A stretch of 64,000 bases of DNA from Azorinus chamasolen (lineage: Eukaryota; Mollusca; Bivalvia; Cardiida; Solecurtidae), in contig OY755243.1 of assembly GCA_963576725.1 (NCBI GenBank), forward strand, positions 43,695,243 through 43,759,242, in the 5' to 3' direction. Position numbers and translations under genes: made by a program. Below the pieces are notes generated by a model that saw nothing but the letters and a program-made list of their open reading frames with translations, was not told where the DNA came from and searched no databases. Every line of letters starts with the position of its first letter. The stretch's first letter is position 1. Below, one piece after another: positions 35,701-44,700 of the stretch.

Positions 35701-38700
35701 GACAAGAGGCCAGCCATAATGTATATACTTTTATGCGTAAAATTTGTCATCTGCTTCTTCAAATAAGTTTCTCTTGTATTTCATTTCAAGAAAAAGTGTA
35801 AACGAATCTGGATCATGGTGAAACGTCGACTAATTTTCATTCTAATCTAGATCCAAACTGTTAACAATGGTATGTTAGTTCTAGAAAGTAATGGAACTAG
35901 TAAACAATGTGTAATTATAACGTATATTATGAGCCGGAGGAAGGGCGCGCTTAAAATTGCTCGCACAAATTATGCAAAAGGAATCAATGTTTTTATAAAG
36001 TTTGTCTAGTTGTCAGCATATGGTTCATTTTACTAAATTACCTTAAATAAGCAGATATGCATGCAAACGTTTTACTGTGAAAAGAACTGGCATTGCAAAC
36101 ATATCGAACAATAGATATACTCACCTTCTAACAGTATTTGACTTGAATGGTAGCTAAAGAATAATAACAAGTGCACACGATTTAGAAGAGTCGCTTTTTG
36201 AAAATGCTGTACATGTGGTTTAACCTGTCCTAAGTGGTCATTCATTTACTGAACATATATAGGAGCTTTCTGCATTACTATTGACCTGCATTAAGCTACC
36301 ACCTGCTTTACAGACCCATAATTAGAACTGTTGGATGACTGCGTAAGGCAAGTTCTACTGTAGAAAGGTGTCAGTATATATATGAGAGAATGGGTTAAAC
36401 ATTTAATCCATGAATATTGATGTAAAAATTACACCATGAATATTAACTGGATTAATTGTTACATGAACGCAGGAGTGTTTGACCATGGCAGAAAATGTAG
36501 AAACATATCTATATTATATCACTAGCTCACAAAGCAGACCCTGATCAGACATCTCCTATAATAAAAGCCGTCTGATATGGATGTACTCGAATTCTTTCAC
36601 AAATAACACTCCACGAGTTTCTAATTATAACAGTTTTTACATATAAGTGGGTTATTTACGTTGGGTGCCAAATGTAACATGGTGAATGGTGAAAAAGTTG
36701 CGACTCGACTGGGACTCGAACCCCGGGCCTTTGGCTTACCATGTCAACTCTCTACCGACTGAGCTACCACTACTATTTTACCACAATCTCTACCCGGCTA
36801 CAGTGTCGCCAAGAGCTGTTGTTGGATTAGGTATACATTATTTTAAACATATTCTCTATACGAGTAGAATGACATTTTAGCACCCTTTCTTACAGAGTAG
36901 ATCCAGATCCGACGAGTCCTGTAGTACTCGTCTGATCAGAGTCTGCTCTGTTTGCTTATCGTATACAAGTAACATAGACCTGATTCAATGGTTTCTTTCA
37001 GGGCCAAAATGTCCAGTGTTAGAGTACCATTATAAATGTCCAGTGTTAGAGTACCATTATAAATGCTAATCTAATTAACCCTTTACTCCATATACACGCC
37101 TTTCTACGCATTTGAAAACAGAGTAGACCCAGACCAGATGGCTCCTATAGGAGTCGTCTGATCAGGGTATGTTCCGGTTGCTTATGGTATAATGTATTGG
37201 TCTATTTATATAGGTTCTCTCTTAGCCAAAATAGGTTGTGTTCATACGCCATTATACAAAAAATAAAACTAATTAATAGTCATGATGCCATGATTTCTTA
37301 CATGAACATTCCTTGAGTAAAGGGTTAATTTCATTATATTCTTATTTGTAACACGAATATTCATGGTGTAAATAAAAACGCTTGCTCCAATATTGGAAGC
37401 TATCAAGAGTAACCGAATGTTGACCAACCTTTTGGAAACACGCTCCTACCAGGTTGTCAGGGAAACAGTTTCTGAAATATAAAAAGGCTTAACATATACA
37501 AGTATTACTGGCACAATTGAAGTAAATGTATAACAATACTACCTTTATGGTAGTATCCTATATCCAGTCTCCCCTCGTCATGGGTTTGTACAGCAGAGTA
37601 CCTCATTTCGCACCTTTTTGATAACTTTACATTAGACTGACATAGTTGCAAAAGGTGTAGACCCTGATCTTGGTCTACACTATTTGCATCAGTTTTTTTA
37701 TGATCGAATACTTAGAATAGTAGTGGTACATGTATTTGAACTCCCTGAAGCTCGTCAAAGGTGTCTGCGAACTCCTCATCAGATAAACTGCTCCATATAC
37801 GGCACTGACTTGTTATTGTGTATATACAGTAAGGTCTTGCTAAAACGACCCCTTAATAGAAGTAAAATTCTGGATTTTTAAACAGATGGTTAGGACAAAA
37901 GTAATGGACTGTATAGGGTTTGGTGAAGACATAAAGGACCTATTCTTGAAAATGATTAAATTTACGTATCTTATCTGGACCTCTGAATCTGGGAGTGCAT
38001 TGTTTGCCGTGGTGACTTTTGGCGACTTTGGCGATGAAAGAGGTAATAACTAATGACAACTCTCACCAAATACTGCATCTAGATAACGGCGGCTATTCTG
38101 GATATATACGTTGGTTGCACATCTTAGAGTGTACAGTAAAACATGTCTTAAGCAGCTATTAAAATGAAAATAATTTAAGGTCTAATACAGACCGAACGTA
38201 TTTCAGAAAGTTCGTCTAATGGCTTTGTGTATTACTATCGCCCTGCATTAAGCAATCTCCTATTAAACACTCTTCATTTAAGACAAACTACAGTATCTTC
38301 TCTTGTGTCGTGGTTCTTGATCAGTATCAAACCATTAAACCAATGTTGTTTTCTATTAAGTAGTGACAATGTTCAGTTTTAAGCCTTGACCTCATACAGA
38401 CGCATTCTGGCGCCTTTTCAAACATAGTAGAACCAGATCAGACAGTTCCTACGTCACTGTGACTGTGTTAGGTTTGCTCTGTTAGGCCAACTATCAATAC
38501 AGTAAAACCTCTCTATAACGACCACTAAATTACATCAAGTATCTTGTGTTAAAGGCATGTGGATGCTTAAAGCAGGTTGAAAGTAAAACAGAACGCTCCT
38601 ATAGGAGCGTTCTGTTTTACTTTCACCTTGCTTTAAGCAACCACCTGCCAAAAATACCAACTAATCAACACAATTTAGTGGTCGTTATAGAGAGGTTTTA

Positions 38701-41700
38701 CTGTATGGATATGATGCTACAGTTTCTGCCATGGTAAATAATTCATGATGTCATTATTTCATACATTAATATGCATGAGGTACATAGTTAATGCAGTGTT
38801 TATTGTATGTCTGGTAATTATAAAGTTGAACTTCGATAATTCGAATTTCCAAACAAAATACTTCCAAGTGACAAAAGTTAGAGATATGCTATTTTTACCC
38901 TGTACAAATTCTCAAGTTCACAACTCAATGCAGGTTTAAAGTAATGCTGAACGCTCCTGTAGGAGTTTTCAGTATTACTTTCGACCTGCATTAAGCTGTC
39001 AGATGAGTTTCTAGATATGTGTAATGATACATTTTAGAACAATTCTGTATTGTAAATTTTTGAACGTTTAATTCGGGTTATCTTGAATTTCGAGTTATCC
39101 CGATTTTCATGATCTAAATATATATTCCCTTTATTAATGGGTAAAATGTAATATGAGAAAGTGTTCAGAAATATCAAACTGCCGATCTAGGTGACATTAA
39201 AACCACGTAGAAGTATCAGCAGAGTACACATAAGAAAACAAAATAAGTAAATCAGAAAAACAGATGTAAAAAGATGCCAAATAAGTTTCGTCTACACACA
39301 ATGTCGTCTGCTTAAAGTTTCAGAGTGAACTTCCGTTCCAATTCTTCTCTACAACGGAATCGGTGTGTCAGTTTATATCCAGATGAGACGCCGAGTAACT
39401 CGGTGTCTCGTCTGGATCCAACTTGTTTGGAAAAGTAATAACACATCCGCCCATTGCAGCAATCCCTGTGAGTCGCTTTCCGGTGACTTTAGCGATAAAA
39501 GCTTTAATCCACTCCCTCATATTGACGCCTTTTGACGCCTCTGTAAAAGTCACCCCTTGAACCCTCACCGCTGTGATTCGAATACCGATCTGGGCATTTG
39601 AAAGTTTCATGTGAGGAAGCTTTCCAGCTGACTTGTGGTAGGTGGGTGGTTCTACCCGAATGTTTTTCTGCGCATGAAAGAATGTACATTCGTTCCGTGT
39701 GCAGAAGAACCCCAGGGGTCTTCCTTCACCTGTTATTAGCTGGACGTCGTGATATGACTGAAATACTGCTAAAGCGACGTAAAGCCCGATAAAAACCAAA
39801 CAAACTTTTTGAAACCATTGTGATAAATAGAGCATTTGCTCCATAGCATCACAATGTTTTAAAACTACACAATCTCTTTAAAAAAAGATCCGTTTTCTCT
39901 AGTAAATGCTCCTTTTCGGTAGATTTATTCAAAGAGGTTGGTTGAATCTAAAAGATAGCGTGTGAGGGAATGGCTTAACGAATCATCTGTTCCTATATAC
40001 CGCCACGCTTATTCATGAAGCGATCTCTACAGAGAGATTTCCCTGCGTACTAAGTTCAAAACAAATTTGTCTCGTGTTGCGCTCAAATAATATTTGAAGG
40101 AATACAGGTTACAATGAAAATATGTTGACCCATGTTAACCTTTATTCCTTAGTGAACTCGTCCAACTAAATGCATCTATCAGTTTAATTGTCAATTGAAG
40201 TGGTGATTTTGAAAGAATCATTTAGCCTACGCTACATTTGGAATAATCTATGAATAATCTATGAAACCAAAACGCCATAATCCTGGTCAGAGGGCTTCTT
40301 CAATATATGTAGTTAAACCCTATCATGCTATCCACGCCCGACTCGCATTTGCAAATAGTTTGGATCCAGATGAGATGCTGAGTAACTCGGTATCTCATCA
40401 GGATCCAAGCTATTTGACACTGGGTTAATAGTTTCTCAAAAGCTTGGTCAAATCTTAAATAGAATGTCGTCAGATCCAAATTTGAGCTGTCATTACTTTA
40501 CAGTGGAGTAAGATATAAGACCTCTACCATTCGAGTACTTGGAATAAATGCACGTTTTTCCTAGGTACTTTTTAAATGTTTTACGGTCAAGTTCATTGAT
40601 ATTTAGACGTTGGTTTAAATTGCATACAGTTTCAACCCACACGAATGTTGAGTCTTTGTGTCATTCTTTTGTGCCTTCCGCAATTTTCTCTCGCTAAATA
40701 TATTGTTAATTTTGTAAGTAAATATTTCAGATAGCGATCGATTTTTATCTTACCTGAACATAATCTGAGTATCATTTTGTATACAAACAGTTTGATGCTT
40801 AATGCAGCAGAAAGATGTCGGTTTTTTCTGTATTACATACCAATGACATTTAGCTAATGCGTGACTTAATATGGTTTTTACTGTATGTACCGATACAGTA
40901 AAACCTCTATAACGGCCACAAAATTACATCAAGAAGTTTGTGTTAAAGGCAGGTGGCTGCTTAAAACAAGGTGAAAGTAAAACAGAACGCTCTTATGGGA
41001 GCGTTCTGTTTTACTTCCACTTTGCTTTAAGCAGCCACCTGTCCTAAATACCACCTAATTAACACAATTTATAGAGAGGTTTTACTGTATATAAATAATT
41101 ATACTCCTTGTTGCAACATTCAAGGTTATATGGTGAAAGGAATCGAATAAAAGAGTTGCTATATTTGGACAGACATCGACATGCACGTGTGAGTTCAGTC
41201 AGTTCTAAGCGATTAGAAACCTTGATACCGCTTTTCCTTATTTCTAGTTTTTTGTTTGTTTGCGTTGTTGCTGTTGTGTTTTTGTTTTTATTGGGAGGGG
41301 GTTCAATTATCTGTTCTCATTTTTCAAGTGTGCTACCCTGGGAGCCATCCCACTGGGTCTATACACTGTTTGCAAAGGACACTAGTGATTCGTGTCCCAC
41401 AATGTAAGAATTAATTAACTACAATGTACCTGTCGTTTAAGGTTTTTGCATTTAGACAGGTCGTGGTCGTTAACCCTTTGAATGAAACAAGTTAGCTGTC
41501 ATTTGCAAACAGTGTAGTCTAGACCCAGATCAGGGAGCTCATAGGTCCTTCTGACCATGGACTTCACGTTTTGTCACTCAAACTCCTCTCGCTAATGTTA
41601 TCTTTCATCCTGTATGGTGCAATACAATAAACAATAATGGACTATTCCACTCTGCTAATTTATCGTTGAAGGGGTTAATAAACTGTTACTGTATAAATAC

Positions 41701-44700
41701 ATATTTCTCATTTTCCTTACATCTTACATAATAAAGAAACACAGATAAACGAGTTCACTAGGTGATACAGTAAAACATCTCTATAACGACCACTAAATTA
41801 TATCAAGTACAGTAAAAACCTCTCTATAACGGCCACTAAATTACATCAAGTATTTGGTGTTAAAGGCAGGTGGCTGCTTAAAGCAAGGTGAAAATAAAAC
41901 AGAACGATTCTATAGGAGCGTTCTGTTTTACTTTCATCCTGCTTTAAGCAGCCACCTGCCCTAAATACCAACTAATTAACACAATTTAGTGACCGTTATA
42001 GAGAGGTTGTACTGGTAATTATATTTGCAAACAGTGATGATCCATATCATCACCTGATAAGAGTCCGCTCAATGTATCACGTATCATAACCATCATTAAT
42101 ATCTTCATCATCACTTTCCTGTTTAGGTTATCCAAATCTTTGATTATTCCTTTTACAAGGGTGATGCCTAGCTGTCTGGTCGAGAATCGAATTTTCCTCT
42201 CCATGCCTGGCGGTCCTGTGTATTGGTGCAACCCATTCCTAGTGACTCAAGGTCCTGATTAACTAGGTCAATCCAGGACATTTTTGATTTGCCTGGGGCT
42301 CGATGACCAGGGACATTTAGAGTACGGACCTGTGGTACATGTAGCCACCCTGCACTGCGCTCTACATGGCCTAGCCATCTCAGCCTACCTTTCTGGAGAA
42401 TATCTGTAATATTTCTGATGTAAAGGTGCGAGGGAAGAGACTCAAAGAGAACAGTCTCTTCAGGTTTGACAAGGCATACCCATTTTATCATGGCTCTATC
42501 GTTGCGTAGCAGTTTCCTAAGAGCCATGGAGCAACAGAGGTCTTGTGTAGGTTGAGTAGAGGCGATCCCTGGTTGTGATTGGCAGCAGTCTACTTGTCAA
42601 GATTGGAAGGAGCTCTCTGAAATTATTCCAAGCAGACTTGCAGCGTGTTATTGCTGCAAGTTCACAGCCACCTCCAGACGACAGAGTGTCGCCAAGGTAA
42701 TAGAAGTCAGTTACAACTTCAAGCCTGTCCTCGCCAACCGTTACCTCTGTCACAGGCCTACCATCAATAGGTCGAGCATGTCCATTGCAGCGTGGACACT
42801 TGTAGCTTGGACCAGGTTTAAGAGGACCCTTGATTCCACTACACTTCTTGAGGACCCAACATGAGCAGCTGGTGCAAAAGATGGAGTTCCTACCTGTGCC
42901 ACTTAGAAAGACAACACAGGGATACCATATTCCGGTCATAAATCATTACCCATGTTGACACTGAGACCTTTCTCTTTCAATCATCGACTTAAGGGAGGTG
43001 TCAGCAACTGCCAAATCATCAGCATACAAGAGCTCATATATGGGCAGCTTGTACGAAATTGGAGTGACAGCGCGTCCAGGACGATGACAAACAGCAGCAG
43101 ACTGCGTACATATCCTAGATGAACACCAACCTTGACATCAAACTCATCAGTGAAGCCATCACCACCACAAATTCGGCTTCTTGCATTGGATTACATGGAC
43201 TGTACAGTCTCAACAAGACATTCCTCCATGCACAGAAGAACCTCTGGGTCTTCCTCCACCTGTAATTAGCTGGATGTCGTGATATGACTGAAATACTGTT
43301 AAAACGATGTAACACCAGATAAAATGTTAATCCAAAAATCCAAGGCGGTTCTAATGAATTGTTTCCAAGTTTCCAAGATAAACTTGTAAAATTGGATACA
43401 GAGAAACCCGGATGCGATGCCCTTTTCTTATTACCGAGTTTCTGTGGTTATTTAAGATGCCCAGTGTAAAGCACTGATACATCGGACCTCGGTTTATTGT
43501 CTCTTCCGAAGGACTAGGTCAGGCGGGAAATCGAACCCGGGCTCACTGGTATTCTAGTTAGCCACTCTGAATGCAGTTTGAAGAGAAATTGATTTTATAA
43601 CATGGAGAATTGCAGCTGATGACACATACTTAGAGTGTAAAAGATAAAAAAAAATATGAAAAAATGAGCAACAACTAACAAACAACATATTTAATTGATC
43701 TATGCATACATACGCAGCTTCTCAAAGGTTGTTTAAGATTCACTAAAATTTGTATCTAGCGTTTCGGTCTGTGTGTGATTTGGGGAATATATGAACAATG
43801 GGATGTTTGGCCATGATAGAAACTGTAGGATCATATCTATATAAGTCAATAAGCAGACAGAGCAAACCCAGGTCAGACGGCGCCTATACAGGATGATCTC
43901 GGGTGTATTTTGTTTGTAAAGACATGAAACTTATTTCTTGAAATAAATCACATTAAAATGATCTAACTACGGTCTCACCTGATCAGGTCAAACAGAGCTT
44001 CCAGTGGCTCCTGTTCCTTGGTTTTCCCGGTTTTGTTAATGTCTGCGTTTCCTTTCTCGCCCGGTCGTATTGCTAGGACGAGTATAATACCAAGAACAAC
44101 GGCACAAAACGTCGTGGTCAGGTAGTACACAACTGCACGCAGACCCATCCGACCTGACAAATGGAGGACGACACCGATATTGTTAATTCATTAATTATTA
44201 ATTCCCTCCTAGACTTTTTAGAAACAGTCTCTTTGAATAGAGCATTTACTAGAGAAAAGGAAAAGTTTGGAATGGTGTAGTTCTGAAACCATTGCGATAA
44301 ATATAGCATTTGCTCCTGTAGAGCAATTGCTCTATTTATCACAATGGTTCCAAATTTTGACTTTTACAGAGGCGTCAAAATGCGTAAAAAGGTGGGAATA
44401 GGTCAACCCTTAAACTGATAAATATTCATGTAAGAAATTATTACAGCATTAATAATAATCAGCTGAATTTGATATAAACATATAAACACAATATTTTTGC
44501 CATATCAGAAACTGTAGAATCAGATCTACAGTAAAAAACCTTCCCTATAACGACCACTAAATTGTGTTAATTAGTTGGTATTTAGGGCAGGTAGCTGCTT
44601 AAAGCAAGGTGAAAGTAAAACAGAACGCTCCTATAGGAGCGTTCTGTTTTACTTTCACCTTGCTTTAAGCAGCCACCTGCCTTTAACACAAACTATTTGA

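Noticed and set aside
36700..36772. Functional tRNA gene on the minus strand
   Set aside because: A and B boxes are good but the acceptor arms do not pair and the T stem has a mismatch; better read as SINE head or tRNA pseudogene. The same holds for 9038-9112 and 43500-43590.
42517..42939. Independent zinc-finger protein gene
   Set aside because: The cysteine pairs lie between RT motifs (YADD upstream, [10 protein letters not shown] downstream) of a broken LINE and no own start or splice signals are evident.
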